NCBI GenBank assembly: GCA_029243165.1
Contig: JAQWSN010000007.1
Coordinates: forward strand, 62,001-126,000
Direction of reading: 5' to 3'
DNA from: Flavobacteriaceae bacterium
GTDB taxonomy: Bacteria; Bacteroidota; Bacteroidia; Flavobacteriales; Flavobacteriaceae
Length of the DNA: 64,000 nucleotides
The notes beneath the pieces were generated by a model. It had not been told where the DNA came from, did no database searches, and worked only from the letters and a program-made list of their open reading frames with translations. The translations under genes and the position numbers were made by a program. Shown here piece by piece: positions 42,458 through 51,883 of this stretch. Numbering within the stretch: the stretch's first letter is position 1; every line of letters starts with the position of its first letter.

Positions 42458-43729
42458 TTATCGATAGATCGTTTGTGCTCGGTCGGGTCCTACGGAAACA
42501 ATTTTAATTGGAGTCTCTAAGGCCTCTTCTAAATACTCAATGTAATGAAGGAAGTTTTTTGGAAACTGGGTTACATCCGTCATTTGGGTTAAGTCTTCTT
42601 CCCATCCGTCTAAGGTTTCGTAAACTGGTTGAATTTCTTTGTCTGAAATGTCATAAGGCAAATAATCTTGGAGCCCCTTAGAAGTTTGGTATGCGGTACA
42701 AACTCTAATTTTTTTGAATCCAGAAAGTACGTCGCCTTTCATCATCATGAGTTGGGTAACGCCATTGATTTTGATTGAGTATTTCAGTGCGACTAAATCC
42801 AGCCATCCACAACGTCTTGAACGTCCGGTAGTTGCTCCAAATTCATTTCCTACACGTCCCATGGTTTCTCCGTCTTGGTCAAAAAGTTCAGTTGGGAACG
42901 GACCGCTTCCAACACGCGTAGCGTAGGCTTTAAAAATACCAAATACTTCCTTGATTTTGTTGGGAGCAATTCCAAGACCTGTACAGGCTCCTGCAGCAGT
43001 AGTAGTGGAGGAGGTTACAAAGGGATAAGTTCCAAAATCAACGTCGAGTAATGAACCTTGTGCTCCTTCGGCCAATATCTTTTTTCCTGCTTTTTGAGCT
43101 TGGTGTAAGTAGTGCTCACTGTCCACCATTTTAAATTTCCTCAAGGCTTCGATGCTCTCTAAGAAAACCTCTTCCATTTCTTTGAGATTGAATTCGATTA
43201 TTCCTTCAAAAGTTTTGAGCATTTCCATATGCTTATTGGAAAGTTTCTTGTATTTCTCATCCCAATTTGATGCAAAAATATCTCCTACTCGGATTCCATT
43301 TCTCCCGGTTTTATCCATGTAAGTAGGACCAATTCCTTTGAGTGTGGATCCTATTTTAGCTTTTCCTTTTGATGCTTCAGAAGCAGCATCCAAGAGCCGA
43401 TGTGTAGGAAGGATTAAATGGGCTTTTTTTGAAATCAATAGTTTTTCGTCAAAGTTGATTCCGTAGGGAGCTAAGTTTTCTATTTCTTGAATAAAAATTA
43501 CAGGATCAATTACAACCCCGTTGCCGATGAGGTTTACGGCATTGGGATGAAAAATTCCTGAGGGGATGGTATGTAAAACGTGCTTATTTCCTTCAAATTC
43601 AAGTGTGTGCCCCGCATTGGGTCCCCCTTGAAATCGTGCTATGATATCATATGATGAAGTGAGTACATCCACAATCTTCCCTTTCCCTTCGTCACCCCAT
43701 TGGAGTCCGAGTAGTAAATCTACCGTCAT
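42458..43729 (-). CDS. purA: Adenylosuccinate synthase
   Basis: Joins IMP and aspartate with GTP to make adenylosuccinate, the first committed step to AMP. It is 423 residues, normal. GLQWGDEGKGKIVDVL is the N-terminal P-loop-like motif; FQGGPNAGHTL, IGPTYMDKTGRNGIRVGD, LLDVDFGTYPFVTSS, GATTGRSRRCGWLDLVAL and VGPDRAQTI are conserved blocks. It is 6 bp after the Fur-family gene and 12 bp before the OstA-like gene, within a leftward cluster that also contains the (p)ppGpp enzyme; (p)ppGpp inhibits PurA in many bacteria. Confidence 0.97.
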   Translation of the reverse strand: MTVDLLLGLQWGDEGKGKIVDVLTSSYDIIARFQGGPNAGHTLEFEGNKHVLHTIPSGIFHPNAVNLIGNGVVIDPVIFIQEIENLAPYGINFDEKLLISKKAHLILPTHRLLDAASEASKGKAKIGSTLKGIGPTYMDKTGRNGIRVGDIFASNWDEKYKKLSNKHMEMLKTFEGIIEFNLKEMEEVFLESIEALRKFKMVDSEHYLHQAQKAGKKILAEGAQGSLLDVDFGTYPFVTSSTTTAAGACTGLGIAPNKIKEVFGIFKAYATRVGSGPFPTELFDQDGETMGRVGNEFGATTGRSRRCGWLDLVALKYSIKINGVTQLMMMKGDVLSGFKKIRVCTAYQTSKGLQDYLPYDISDKEIQPVYETLDGWEEDLTQMTDVTQFPKNFLHYIEYLEEALETPIKIVSVGPDRAQTIYR

Positions 43730-43735
43730 GTTTTT

Positions 43736-44185
43736 TTAGGATTTTTTATTTTTTTTAGTACCGTAAAAGTATAAAGAATGCTTGTGTATGTCAACATCAA
43801 AAACTTCTTCAATGGTTTTTTTAATTTGTTCAATTCTAGGGTCGCAAAATTCTTTCACTTCTCCACTTTCAGTAAATATGATGTGGTCGTGTTGATGGTC
43901 AAAATATGATTTTTCATACTGTGCTTGTCCACTTTCAAATTGATGCTTACGAACCAAACCACAAGCCAATAAGAGCTCAATGGTATTGTAAAGCGTAGCT
44001 CTGCTTACTCGATAATTTTTATTTTTCATTTTGATGTAGAGGGATTCAATATCAAAATGTTCAGTACTGTCGTAAATTTCAAACAGAATCGCAAAGCGCT
44101 CTGGTGTTTTACGATGTCCTTGTTGATCTAAAAAGTTGATAAAAACATCTTTAACAACTTCTTGGTTTGATTTATTTGTGACCAT
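43736..44185 (-). CDS. Fur/PerR family transcriptional regulator
   Basis: A 149-residue metal-dependent repressor. The N-terminal winged helix has [15 protein letters not shown] and the recognition helix [20 protein letters not shown]. The C-terminal dimer domain has [20 protein letters not shown], with the HxHDH metal ligands, followed by DPRIEQIKK. The CxxC pairs of structural-zinc Fur proteins are absent; only single Cys residues remain. Whether it senses iron, peroxide or zinc is not decidable. ATG 44185 is only 8 bp from a TATCTTTG box, implying a nearly leaderless mRNA. purA follows at 6 bp. Confidence 0.9.
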   Translation of the reverse strand: MVTNKSNQEVVKDVFINFLDQQGHRKTPERFAILFEIYDSTEHFDIESLYIKMKNKNYRVSRATLYNTIELLLACGLVRKHQFESGQAQYEKSYFDHQHDHIIFTESGEVKEFCDPRIEQIKKTIEEVFDVDIHKHSLYFYGTKKNKKS

Positions 44186-44192
44186 AGAATTA

Positions 44193-44200
44193 CAAAGATA
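44193..44200 (-). promoter_or_regulatory. Bacteroidota -7 box upstream of the Fur-family gene
   Basis: The minus strand reads TATCTTTG, an exact TAnnTTTG match 7 bp before ATG 44185. Transcription would begin almost at the start codon. Confidence 0.4.
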
Positions 44201-44211
44201 GTTATATTGGC

Positions 44212-46413
44212 TTACTCACGAACAATTTTGTCAATACCGTTTACTTTTGACAAGGTCATGACTAATTTATTCAATATGGTTTTGTTTTGAACGCTAACCT
44301 GAATCATCCCCGTAAAATATTGATCTTCGGAATCAAAATTAATTTTGTTGATGTTCACATTTTCAGTGTTTGAGATCATTCGAGTAACTTCGTTGACCAA
44401 GCCTTTTCGGTCTATTCCACTCAATTTCAATACTGCCGTGTATGCATCCGAGGAAGAATCAATCCATTTAGCAGGGATTACTCTGTAAGCAAAATTTGAT
44501 TGGAGGGTCAAAGCATTAGGGCATTCTTTGTGATGTACCTTGACGCCTTCGTTTACTGTTATGAATCCAAAAACGGCATCGCCAGGTATGGGACTACAGC
44601 AATTACCAAAACTATGCGCTAGGGGTTCTTTTTCTTTTCCAAAAACAAGTTGATCAAATTTTTCTGTGATTTCGGTTGAAGTTTTAGGGTCTACCGTTTT
44701 GCGAGATTGAATACGTCGTTTGAAAAAGTTTAAAACAGAATTTTGATAAACACTTGCAAAGCTTTTCAATTGTTTATTGTCTAGGGTACCGATACCCATT
44801 CGGTAAAATAAATCCTGACTACTTTCAAACTTAAAATAAAGTAACATTTGCTGAATGGTTTTATCATTCATGTTGATTTTAAGCTGTTTGAGTTTCCTTC
44901 GCAAAATTTCTTTACCCTCTTCTGCACGAGTCTTTTTTTCTTCGTTTAATGAGGACTTTATGATGGATCGAGCTCGGGAGGTGACTACAAAATCCAACCA
45001 GTTTTTGGAAGGTTTGATGTTTTCAGAGGTAATGACGTCAATTTGATCTCCACTTTTGAGTTCCTTACTCAATGGAACCAAACGATCATTCACCCGTATT
45101 CCTCGTGTTTTTTTCCCAATGTCGGTATGAATGGCAAATGCAAAATCCAACGCAGTTGCTCCTTGGGGGAGTGATTTTAAATCTCCTTTGGGGGTAAATA
45201 CAAAAATTTCTTTAGCATAGAGATTAAGTTTAAAATCTTCAACAAAATCTACTGCATTGCCCGAATTATTTTCTAAAACCTCCTGTAAACGGTTTAACCA
45301 ACTTTCAATACCAATATCTTTCTGATCTCCTTGTTTGTATTTGTAATGAGCGGCATAGCCTTTTTCAGCGATCTCATGCATTCTTTCAGAGCGGATTTGA
45401 ACTTCGACCCATCTATTTTGAGGACCCATTACGGTGATGTGCAGGGCTTCATAACCGTTTGATTTGGGTGCCGAAATCCAATCGCGGAGTCGAGTTGGGT
45501 TGGGTGTGAAATGATCTGTTACAATAGAATAGATTTTCCATGCCAAGAGTTTCTCTTTAGCCCGTGTACTTTTGAATACAATCCGCATTGCAAACTTGTC
45601 AAAAATCTTTTCAAAAGGAATGTTTTGAGTAAGCATTTTGCGGTGAATGGAGTAGATGGACTTACTTCTTCCCTTGATGGTGTACTTTACACGTTCTTTA
45701 TCTAACTCTTGCGATAAAAATTTAGAAAAGGTTTTGATGTAATCTTCTTGTTCATCGTAGCTTTCTTCAATTTTACTTTTTATTGAGACGTAGCGTTGAG
45801 GCTCTGTGTATTTTAAACTGAGATCTTCCAGTTCGGTTTTAACATTGTACAGCCCAATCCGATGGGCTAGGGGCGCATAAATGTAAAGTGTTTCGGATGC
45901 GATTTTTACCTGTTTGTATTCCGGCATGGCATCCATGGTCTGCATGTTGTGCAGTCGGTCTGCAATTTTTATGATGATTACACGAACATCATCATTAAGT
46001 GTCAGAAGCATCTTTCTGAAATTCTCAGCTTGGAGTGAAATATTTTTATCCTTTTTGAGACTGGATATTTTGGTCAAACCATGAACAATTTTAGCCACGG
46101 TATTGCCCATGAGCCGCTCGATATCATCTAAAGTAAATCGTGTATCTTCAACCACATCGTGTAATAGGGCCGCACATATGGAGGTCGCGTCCAAACCGAT
46201 TTGTTGCGCAACAATTTTAGCTACTGTAATGGGATGAAAAATGTAGGCTTCTCCTGACTTTCTTCTTTGGTCACTGTGCGCTTCTACAGCTGTATCAAAA
46301 GCAAGGCGGATCATTTTTTTGTCTTTCTCGCTTAACGTTTGATAGCTGATGCGCAACAGTTCTTTGTACTGTTTGGCTATTTCTTTATTTTCTAATTCTT
46401 GGTCAACAATCAT
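44212..46413 (-). CDS. Bifunctional (p)ppGpp synthetase/hydrolase, RelA/SpoT family
   Basis: The stringent-response enzyme that makes and degrades (p)ppGpp. It is 733 residues, full length. The HD hydrolase domain (about 40-200) is intact, with [13 protein letters not shown] and [12 protein letters not shown]. The synthetase domain (about 240-370) has [25 protein letters not shown] and [23 protein letters not shown] (about 400-460; [20 protein letters not shown]), helical and C-terminal ACT (about 655-733) regions follow. Because both catalytic domains keep their key residues, it should be a Rel/SpoT-type bifunctional enzyme. It precedes the Fur-family gene and purA but with a separate promoter between. 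Confidence 0.95.
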   Translation of the reverse strand: MIVDQELENKEIAKQYKELLRISYQTLSEKDKKMIRLAFDTAVEAHSDQRRKSGEAYIFHPITVAKIVAQQIGLDATSICAALLHDVVEDTRFTLDDIERLMGNTVAKIVHGLTKISSLKKDKNISLQAENFRKMLLTLNDDVRVIIIKIADRLHNMQTMDAMPEYKQVKIASETLYIYAPLAHRIGLYNVKTELEDLSLKYTEPQRYVSIKSKIEESYDEQEDYIKTFSKFLSQELDKERVKYTIKGRSKSIYSIHRKMLTQNIPFEKIFDKFAMRIVFKSTRAKEKLLAWKIYSIVTDHFTPNPTRLRDWISAPKSNGYEALHITVMGPQNRWVEVQIRSERMHEIAEKGYAAHYKYKQGDQKDIGIESWLNRLQEVLENNSGNAVDFVEDFKLNLYAKEIFVFTPKGDLKSLPQGATALDFAFAIHTDIGKKTRGIRVNDRLVPLSKELKSGDQIDVITSENIKPSKNWLDFVVTSRARSIIKSSLNEEKKTRAEEGKEILRRKLKQLKINMNDKTIQQMLLYFKFESSQDLFYRMGIGTLDNKQLKSFASVYQNSVLNFFKRRIQSRKTVDPKTSTEITEKFDQLVFGKEKEPLAHSFGNCCSPIPGDAVFGFITVNEGVKVHHKECPNALTLQSNFAYRVIPAKWIDSSSDAYTAVLKLSGIDRKGLVNEVTRMISNTENVNINKINFDSEDQYFTGMIQVSVQNKTILNKLVMTLSKVNGIDKIVRE

Positions 46414-46437
46414 TTCATCAGAAATATACTAAAGATT

Positions 46438-47241
46438 TTAATGAGTTTCTCGATCAATTTTTTTGTTTCTTGCTTCATACATCAAAATTCCTGCCGAAAC
46501 CGATAGATTTAGAGAATCTACGTGCCCGGCCATAGGAATAATCAGATGTTGATGAGAAGCTTTTAGCCATTGCGCATCTAATCCTGTGCTTTCGGTTCCC
46601 ATGACAAGTGCGCAAGGAGGTTTGAAATCAAAAGTGTTGTAATTGACAGCCTCTGGATGAAGTGCAGCAGTTGCTATGAAAAACTCTTTTTTATTCAAAT
46701 AGTTAATGACCTCATCAGATGGACCTATTGCCGTAGGTAGAAGGAAGATACAACCGAGGCTGGAACGAATGCTGTTCGGGTTGTAAAAGTCTGTTTTTGG
46801 ATTTGCAATAATGACTCCGTCAAATTGAGCTGCTGCAGCTGTGCGGAATAATGCACCAATATTTCCAGGTTTTTCAGGAGCTTCAAGAACTAAAATTAAA
46901 GCATTTTTTTTTAGTTTAAAGTTTTTTAAATCGTGTTTTTTGGATTGAGCGATTCCTATGATTTTTTCAGATCCTGAACGGAAACTGATCTGCTCAAAAA
47001 CACTGTTTGAGACAATAAATTGATCGGCATCTGAAAGTTTTTGGACAATATTTTCACAATCCAACTCATGATTTTCTTCAATAAAAATTGAGTTGATAAG
47101 ATAGTTTCCAGAAATAGCTTTTTCTAATTCACGTTTTCCTTCAACCACAAACAAGCCTCTTTTTTTCCGTTCTCGAGATTTTTGAGAAAGAAGCCTTAGT
47201 TGTTTTATTTCTGGATTTTTGTTGCTTGATAAATATTTCAC
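46438..47241 (-). CDS. TrmH/SpoU family RNA 2'-O-methyltransferase
   Basis: A 267-residue SPOUT methyltransferase using SAM to methylate ribose in tRNA or rRNA. The N-terminal substrate-binding domain (KYLSSNKNPEIKQLRLLSQK, GLFVVEGKRELEKAI) precedes the SPOUT domain with NIGALFRTAAAAQFDGVIIA, SLGCIFLLPTA, ALVMGTESTGLDAQW and IPMAGHVDSLNLSVSAGIL. The three motifs including Arg, Glu and Ser/Asn residues are intact. The target nucleotide cannot be predicted. It starts with GTG at 47241 and lies 24 bp upstream of relA/spoT. Confidence 0.92.
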   Translation of the reverse strand: MKYLSSNKNPEIKQLRLLSQKSRERKKRGLFVVEGKRELEKAISGNYLINSIFIEENHELDCENIVQKLSDADQFIVSNSVFEQISFRSGSEKIIGIAQSKKHDLKNFKLKKNALILVLEAPEKPGNIGALFRTAAAAQFDGVIIANPKTDFYNPNSIRSSLGCIFLLPTAIGPSDEVINYLNKKEFFIATAALHPEAVNYNTFDFKPPCALVMGTESTGLDAQWLKASHQHLIIPMAGHVDSLNLSVSAGILMYEARNKKIDRETH

Positions 47242-47305
47242 TGAAACGAAGTTATTTTAAAATACTTGACCGCAACAAAGTAATGAATAAAACTTATTCA
47301 GAAGC

Positions 47306-48352
47306 TTACTCACTTTGTAAACTGTATTCTATGACCATTCCAACCATAGCATTATAGCTTTGAATTCCCATTGCTTGTCCATTGGCTTTTAAGTAAGAGT
47401 CATATCCTTTTTTAAAATAAGGTTCTAAGGGGTTTTGGTATTTTTTCCAAAAAGAAGCAGCTTCCCGAAAATTTTTTAAGACCCCTTTGTGTAATTTAGA
47501 CAGTTGTTTTTTAGCTTTTTCTGGATTGGCTTTGTACAATTCAGAATAACAATACTGTAGCGCAAAACAATATCCAGCAAATCGAATATGAGGATCAGGG
47601 TGTTTAATACAGCTGTAGAAAGCTACAAAATTAGCCTCAGCTTCTGAGGCAATCCCTAACTGATGTGCCATTTCATGTGAGGCAGTGGTAATGTAGTTTA
47701 GTTTTGGGATTTTGTAATTGACTTGTGATTCCAAGGTGAGGGGGTTGAGGTAGCCGGCAAAACCCATGTAACTCAGTAGGGTACTCCAAAGGGAGTTTTT
47801 TAAAAAAGGTTGTACTTTAAAATTGTAAAGTTCAAAGTCAAAATCTTTTTCAAGCAGTCGTGTAATTTGTTCTTTGGAATGTGGAATTATTGCAGGAACA
47901 GAGTCCAAATTGCCAAGATTTTCATGAAGTTGATTGGTTGATGTAATTATTAGCTGAAGTGTTTGCTCCAATTGATCTTCAGTGTATTCTGTGGTAAAGT
48001 TTAATTTTTCATTCAAAGACGTACGGTAATAATTCAATCCCCAATGTAGATGAAAAAGCAAACTTATTAATGAGGCTGTAGCAAAGGTATTTAAAAGGAG
48101 GTTTGTGATTTTTACTTTTCTTCGAATCAGGCTGTAAAGGTTCCATACAATTAAAAGTACAGCAATGCCGTAGGCGATATCACCAAAGGAAAAGGGAATC
48201 TTGCTAAAGAAAAACTTCTGCAAGTTGAAAAAAACGGGATAGATTTTTTGGCTGTAGTTTTCTTCGATCCACTGGGGCTGGTTTCTAATGAATAAAATTG
48301 CTACCCCTTGTAAGGGAATTAAAAGGAGAAGAATCCATTTGGTTTTTTTCAT
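47306..48352 (-). CDS. DUF3810 membrane protein with zinc-protease-like motif
   Basis: A 348-residue inner-membrane protein. Three hydrophobic segments in the first 110 residues anchor it. A large domain then contains ITTASHEMAHQLGIASEAEA with NFVAFYSC after it, where HExxH plus a downstream Glu resembles a gluzincin-type metalloprotease site. DUF3810 is a Bacteroidota family of unknown function. An in-frame TTG lies two codons upstream, but ATG 48352 is preferred. The start is only a few bases after the U-run of the terminator that ends the upstream PPIase gene. Confidence 0.86.
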   Translation of the reverse strand: MKKTKWILLLLIPLQGVAILFIRNQPQWIEENYSQKIYPVFFNLQKFFFSKIPFSFGDIAYGIAVLLIVWNLYSLIRRKVKITNLLLNTFATASLISLLFHLHWGLNYYRTSLNEKLNFTTEYTEDQLEQTLQLIITSTNQLHENLGNLDSVPAIIPHSKEQITRLLEKDFDFELYNFKVQPFLKNSLWSTLLSYMGFAGYLNPLTLESQVNYKIPKLNYITTASHEMAHQLGIASEAEANFVAFYSCIKHPDPHIRFAGYCFALQYCYSELYKANPEKAKKQLSKLHKGVLKNFREAASFWKKYQNPLEPYFKKGYDSYLKANGQAMGIQSYNAMVGMVIEYSLQSE

Positions 48353-48356
48353 GGCC

Positions 48357-48386
48357 AATAAAAAAGGGAAGCAATTGCTTCCCTTT
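48357..48386 (-). terminator. Intrinsic terminator after the PPIase gene (24-nt perfect palindrome)
   Basis: AAAGGGAAGCAATTGCTTCCCTTT (48363-48386, written here as the arms AAAGGGAAGCAA and TTGCTTCCCTTT) is a perfect 24-nt palindrome. On the minus strand it is followed by further T's (A's at 48360-48362), giving a U-run of six. It lies 8 bp after the PPIase stop and ends right at the start of the DUF3810 gene. Confidence 0.75.
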
Positions 48387-48394
48387 GAATTTGG

Positions 48395-49468
48395 TTAATC
48401 GACACTAATTATCTCAACTTCAAAAATTAGATCCGATTGTGGAGGAATACCTTGTCCACCTTGAGCTCCATAGGCTAATGTGTAGGGCAAAAACAGGGTG
48501 GCTTTGTCGCCTTGATTGAGGAGTCTTAAGCCCTCTTTAAACCCTTCAATCATAGCATCATCAGGACCTACTGCTGCCTGAAAAGGATTGTATTGATTTG
48601 CATTTTTTCGTTGAATGTTCACTGCATCATTAGCTTCTGCAATTTCCAGTTTACTGGTTTCTAGCAACATGCCGTCTACAAAGTACACAGCATAATGTAC
48701 TGTGGCTTTGTTGGTTGATTTTACTGGAGTACCATTTCCTTGAGAGGTAATCTTGTATTGTAGTCCAGAAGCTGTCATTTTAGCTGAACTTTTTTGAGAC
48801 TCGAATTTAGAAACATTTCCTTCTTTGATACTGTTTAACTTAGCCTCTTTCTCTTGAGCAATAACTTCTTTTTGATCGAAGTAGGTTGTAAATATTTCAG
48901 GAGCGTCAAACTGTTTTGCTTCGCGTCCTTTTCTGATGATTTCAACTTCTTCAATCAAGTCATTTTGTTCAATGCTATCCACAATCTCTAGACCAGAAAC
49001 AACTTCTCCAAAAACAGAATGTTTACCGTCCAGCCAGGGAGTTGCTTTGTGAGTAATAAAAAACTGACTTCCATTAGTTCCAGGACCTGCATTTGCCATG
49101 GATAGAATTCCGGGACCTTTATGAGTCAGATCACTAAACTCGTCATCAAAACGGTAGCCGGGTCCTCCAGAGCCGGTTCCGGTTGGGTCTCCTCCTTGAA
49201 TCATAAAATCGGGAATGACACGATGAAATTTAATTCCATTGTAGTACTTTTTTGATTTGAATTCATCACTTACTTTGGGGTTTTCTCCTTCACTTAAAGA
49301 AACAAAATTTGCAACTGTAATGGGAGCTTTGTCGTAAGCAAGTTTTAATAATATCGATCCTTTATTGGTTCGGATATCAGCATAAAGACCAGACTCAAGA
49401 TCTGGATGTTGAGTTTTACATCCCAAAAGGGTGATGAGCGCAACTAAAGGAATTAAAATTTTTTTCAT
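48395..49468 (-). CDS. Cyclophilin-FKBP fusion peptidyl-prolyl isomerase lipoprotein
   Basis: A 357-residue lipoprotein (ITLLGC, Cys17) joining two unrelated PPIase folds. The cyclophilin domain (about 25-170) has [39 protein letters not shown] and [18 protein letters not shown], with the catalytic Arg and the QFF segment. After a charged linker (about 175-240) the FKBP domain (about 240-357) has [36 protein letters not shown] and [20 protein letters not shown]. Both active sites look intact. It lies 30 bp downstream of gldI, itself an FKBP-type lipoprotein, so the operon encodes two periplasmic or outer-membrane foldases. Confidence 0.93.
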   Translation of the reverse strand: MKKILIPLVALITLLGCKTQHPDLESGLYADIRTNKGSILLKLAYDKAPITVANFVSLSEGENPKVSDEFKSKKYYNGIKFHRVIPDFMIQGGDPTGTGSGGPGYRFDDEFSDLTHKGPGILSMANAGPGTNGSQFFITHKATPWLDGKHSVFGEVVSGLEIVDSIEQNDLIEEVEIIRKGREAKQFDAPEIFTTYFDQKEVIAQEKEAKLNSIKEGNVSKFESQKSSAKMTASGLQYKITSQGNGTPVKSTNKATVHYAVYFVDGMLLETSKLEIAEANDAVNIQRKNANQYNPFQAAVGPDDAMIEGFKEGLRLLNQGDKATLFLPYTLAYGAQGGQGIPPQSDLIFEVEIISVD

Positions 49469-49498
49469 TTGATGTTTTTAGGTGAGTTGTAAATTAAA

Positions 49499-50026
49499 CT
49501 AAGGGCTTGATAAGCGTTCTACTGTAAATCGAAGAGGCTTATTAATACCAATTTTATCACCATCTCCTTGATAACTGTAACAAAGGTAGGAAGGAAAAAG
49601 AAATACCACAACTTCATTGGGTCTCATCATCCTAAGACCTTCCCTAAGAGCGGGCAATAGTTCTTCTTCATCTAGCGCGTAATTGACAACTCCAAGACTT
49701 TTTTTGTCGTAGATGATGTTCTGATTTAAATCTTCTATTTGGTATTGAAAACGAACCAAATCTCCTTTTTTAGGAAGCGGAAGTTCAGAGGAGGCTCTAA
49801 TTTTGTAGGCGTACAAATATCCTTCCTCTGAACGAAAAAAATCTAATAGACTATCTTGCTCAGCACTTTCTTGTAAGCGTTGTTCTTCTTCTAAAAATAA
49901 TTTTTTATTGCGCTGTGCTGAATCGTTTAAAAAAATTGCTTTTTTCTTATTTATGGGAGCTCGTGGTTCAAGTTGTGTACAACTGGCAAACCAAAACATT
50001 AAGATAAAAAGTCCAAAGGTTTTCAT
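49499..50026 (-). CDS. gldI: Gliding-motility-associated FKBP-type lipoprotein GldI
   Basis: A 175-residue lipoprotein required for gliding (type IX secretion-linked motility) in Flavobacterium. Signal FILMFWFASC gives the lipidated Cys. The central helix is charged. The FKBP-like domain has PLPKKGDLVRFQYQIEDLNQ, LLPALREGLRMMRPNEVVVF and CYSYQGDGDKIGINKPLRFT, which match the GldI/FKBP layout. An in-frame upstream extension of 14 residues exists, but ATG 50026 directly precedes the lipoprotein signal and starts 4 bp after the DHH gene stop. No other gld genes are in the window. The DHH-gldI-PPIase order is familiar in flavobacteria. Confidence 0.9.
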   Translation of the reverse strand: MKTFGLFILMFWFASCTQLEPRAPINKKKAIFLNDSAQRNKKLFLEEEQRLQESAEQDSLLDFFRSEEGYLYAYKIRASSELPLPKKGDLVRFQYQIEDLNQNIIYDKKSLGVVNYALDEEELLPALREGLRMMRPNEVVVFLFPSYLCYSYQGDGDKIGINKPLRFTVERLSSP

Positions 50027-50030
50027 TCCT

Positions 50031-51038
50031 TTAAAATTGATTAGCAATTTCTTTAACCGCCTGTTCAAAACGAGCTACGGTATCACTCATAGTGTCTGTT
50101 GACATTCCTCCAGATGCATTAATATGTCCTCCTCCACGGAAATAATTTCTTGCAAAGTCATTTACAGAAAAAGACCCTTTGGATCGAAAAGATATTTTAA
50201 TTTTTCCTTCTTTTTCATTTTCTATCATGATACAGGAGAATACGATTCCTTCTAGACTTAATCCGTAATTTACAAATCCTTCTGTATCTCCTTTTTGATA
50301 ATCACATGAATTAAGTTCTCTCTGGGTTAGTGTAATGTAAACGATGGGGAGGGATTTAATTTGGATGAGATTAGACAAGGCAATTCCCAAAAGCTTGATC
50401 CTGTTAAATGAAGAGCTGTCGTAAATTAATTCATGAATTTTAGTTCCATTGGCTCCTTCCTCCAACAGGTGGGCTATGGCTTTGTGAGTTTTAGCTGTGG
50501 TGGATGGGTATCGAAAAGAACCCGTATCGGTCATGATGCCCGTGTACAAACAAGTTGCTATTTCTGGAGAAAAAGCAACTGGATTTAAGGCATTAATCAG
50601 ATGATAAATCATTTCACAAGTCGAACTCATTTGAGGATCAGAATACATCAAGGCTGCATAATCTTCAGGAGCTTCATGATGATCAATCATTACCTTATCT
50701 CCCTTGGCATTTGAAACCATATCACCCAATTTATCAATTCTTCCTAGTGAATTGAAATCAAGCGTAAAGATCAGAGAAGCCTCCTCAATTTTTTTTTGAA
50801 TGAGTTCTTGTTTTTCATTGAGGATTAAAATTTGCTCTTGCCCCGGGAGCCAACTTAAAAATTTTGGATAATCATTGGGAGAAATAATAACGGCTTCGTG
50901 ATTCTCAAAATGTAAAAAATGCATCCATGCCAAGGTGCTGCCTAAAGCATCGCCATCCGGATTTTTATGAGGAATGATGACTGCTTTTTGAGGGCTTTGA
51001 AGACGCTTTTTGAGTGCTGAAGTGAAGTCTTTATCCAT
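50031..51038 (-). CDS. DHH-family phosphoesterase (NrnA-like nanoRNase/pAp phosphatase)
   Basis: A 335-residue DHH/DHHA1 protein. Metal ligands appear in VIIPHKNPDGDALGSTLAWM, FTLDFNSLGRID and MIDHHEAPEDY; the DHHA1 domain ends with GGGHINASGGMS. NrnA relatives degrade very short RNAs and adenosine 3',5'-bisphosphate; exact preference is inferred. It is first gene of the leftward DHH-gldI-PPIase operon. A TATCTTTG -7 box lies 6 bp before ATG 51038. It diverges from ndk. Confidence 0.92.
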   Translation of the reverse strand: MDKDFTSALKKRLQSPQKAVIIPHKNPDGDALGSTLAWMHFLHFENHEAVIISPNDYPKFLSWLPGQEQILILNEKQELIQKKIEEASLIFTLDFNSLGRIDKLGDMVSNAKGDKVMIDHHEAPEDYAALMYSDPQMSSTCEMIYHLINALNPVAFSPEIATCLYTGIMTDTGSFRYPSTTAKTHKAIAHLLEEGANGTKIHELIYDSSSFNRIKLLGIALSNLIQIKSLPIVYITLTQRELNSCDYQKGDTEGFVNYGLSLEGIVFSCIMIENEKEGKIKISFRSKGSFSVNDFARNYFRGGGHINASGGMSTDTMSDTVARFEQAVKEIANQF

Positions 51039-51043
51039 AGTAG

Positions 51044-51051
51044 CAAAGATA
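51044..51051 (-). promoter_or_regulatory. Bacteroidota -7 box upstream of the DHH-gldI operon
   Basis: The minus strand reads TATCTTTG, an exact TAnnTTTG match 5 bp before ATG 51038. A TTGAC on the minus strand (51066-51070) lies about 16 bp further upstream. Confidence 0.4.
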
Positions 51052-51144
51052 TCATTTTCACTTAAGTCAAGCCTTGTGCACTCTTTATTTTTTTAGATTT
51101 AAAATCTTTGAAGCATTCTCTATCTCGCTTTAAATTTCATTTAG

Positions 51145-51152
51145 TAATTTTG
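51145..51152 (+). promoter_or_regulatory. Bacteroidota -7 box upstream of ndk
   Basis: TAATTTTG matches TAnnTTTG exactly, 15 bp before the preferred ndk ATG at 51168. It lies inside the longer open frame and so argues against the earlier ATG at 51108. Confidence 0.45.
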
Positions 51153-51167
51153 CCGCAAACAAAAAAA

Positions 51168-51584
51168 ATGGCTAATAAAACATTAATGATGATTAAGCCC
51201 GATGGTGTCGAAAATGGACACATTGGCAATATTCTTGAAAAAGTTACTTCCGCAGGCTTTAAGATCAAAGCTCTTAAACTGACTCAGCTTACCCTTAACG
51301 ACGCAGAAGCATTTTATTCAGTTCACAAAGAACGACCTTTCTTTGGAGAGCTCGTAGCCTTTATGACTCGAGGTCCAATAGTAGCTGCACTTCTTGAAAA
51401 AGAAAATGCCGTGAGTGATTTTAGAACACTAATAGGCGCAACCAATCCTGCAGAAGCAGCAGAAGGTACCTTGAGAAAGCTCTATGCAACCTCAATGGGA
51501 GAAAATGCAGTCCACGGATCAGACAGTGATGAAAATGCAGTAATTGAAGCTAGTTTTCATTTTGCAAAACGAGAATGCTTCTAG
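51168..51584 (+). CDS. ndk: Nucleoside diphosphate kinase
   Basis: Transfers the gamma phosphate of ATP to NDPs through a phosphohistidine. It is 138 residues. [34 protein letters not shown] and the active-site His in [12 protein letters not shown] are intact. An upstream in-frame ATG at 51108 would add 20 unconserved residues; ATG 51168 matches the family start and follows a -7 box. Monocistronic; its TAG stop interlocks with the TAG stop of the convergent DUF721 gene (CTAG, 4-bp overlap). Confidence 0.96.
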   Translation: MANKTLMMIKPDGVENGHIGNILEKVTSAGFKIKALKLTQLTLNDAEAFYSVHKERPFFGELVAFMTRGPIVAALLEKENAVSDFRTLIGATNPAEAAEGTLRKLYATSMGENAVHGSDSDENAVIEASFHFAKRECF

Positions 51585-51883
51585 ATTAGCGTAATTTTTT
51601 GGATGAATGTTCCACCTAAATGGTTATTAATTCGATCTACAAGTGCATCAAGTCCATAGCTCAATTCCATTTTTAAAGGAGCTGAACGTAGAGTGACGTA
51701 AAGTGTGTTGTGTGAGTAACGAACTTCCTCTGTGTAACTGCTTATGTGTTCACCCATGGTTTCAGACCAAGCATTGCATATTCGTACTTTTTCTACCCCT
51801 TTTTTCAAAGGTTTTTGAGAAACTAGCTCTTCCAGAACTGATTTTATGGGTTTGGGTTCGAATTGTTTTTTAGGATTACTCAT
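51581..51883 (-). CDS. DUF721 (DciA-like) family protein
   Basis: A 100-residue protein of the DUF721 family, which includes DciA, the loader of the replicative helicase DnaB in most bacteria. The globular part has [37 protein letters not shown] and a C-terminal IQKITLI. Start ATG 51883 (an in-frame TTG lies two codons upstream). The start overlaps the lipoprotein gene stop by 8 bp, so it is translated with that gene downstream of recF. The position next to recF suits a replication role. Confidence 0.87.
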   Translation of the reverse strand: MSNPKKQFEPKPIKSVLEELVSQKPLKKGVEKVRICNAWSETMGEHISSYTEEVRYSHNTLYVTLRSAPLKMELSYGLDALVDRINNHLGGTFIQKITLI

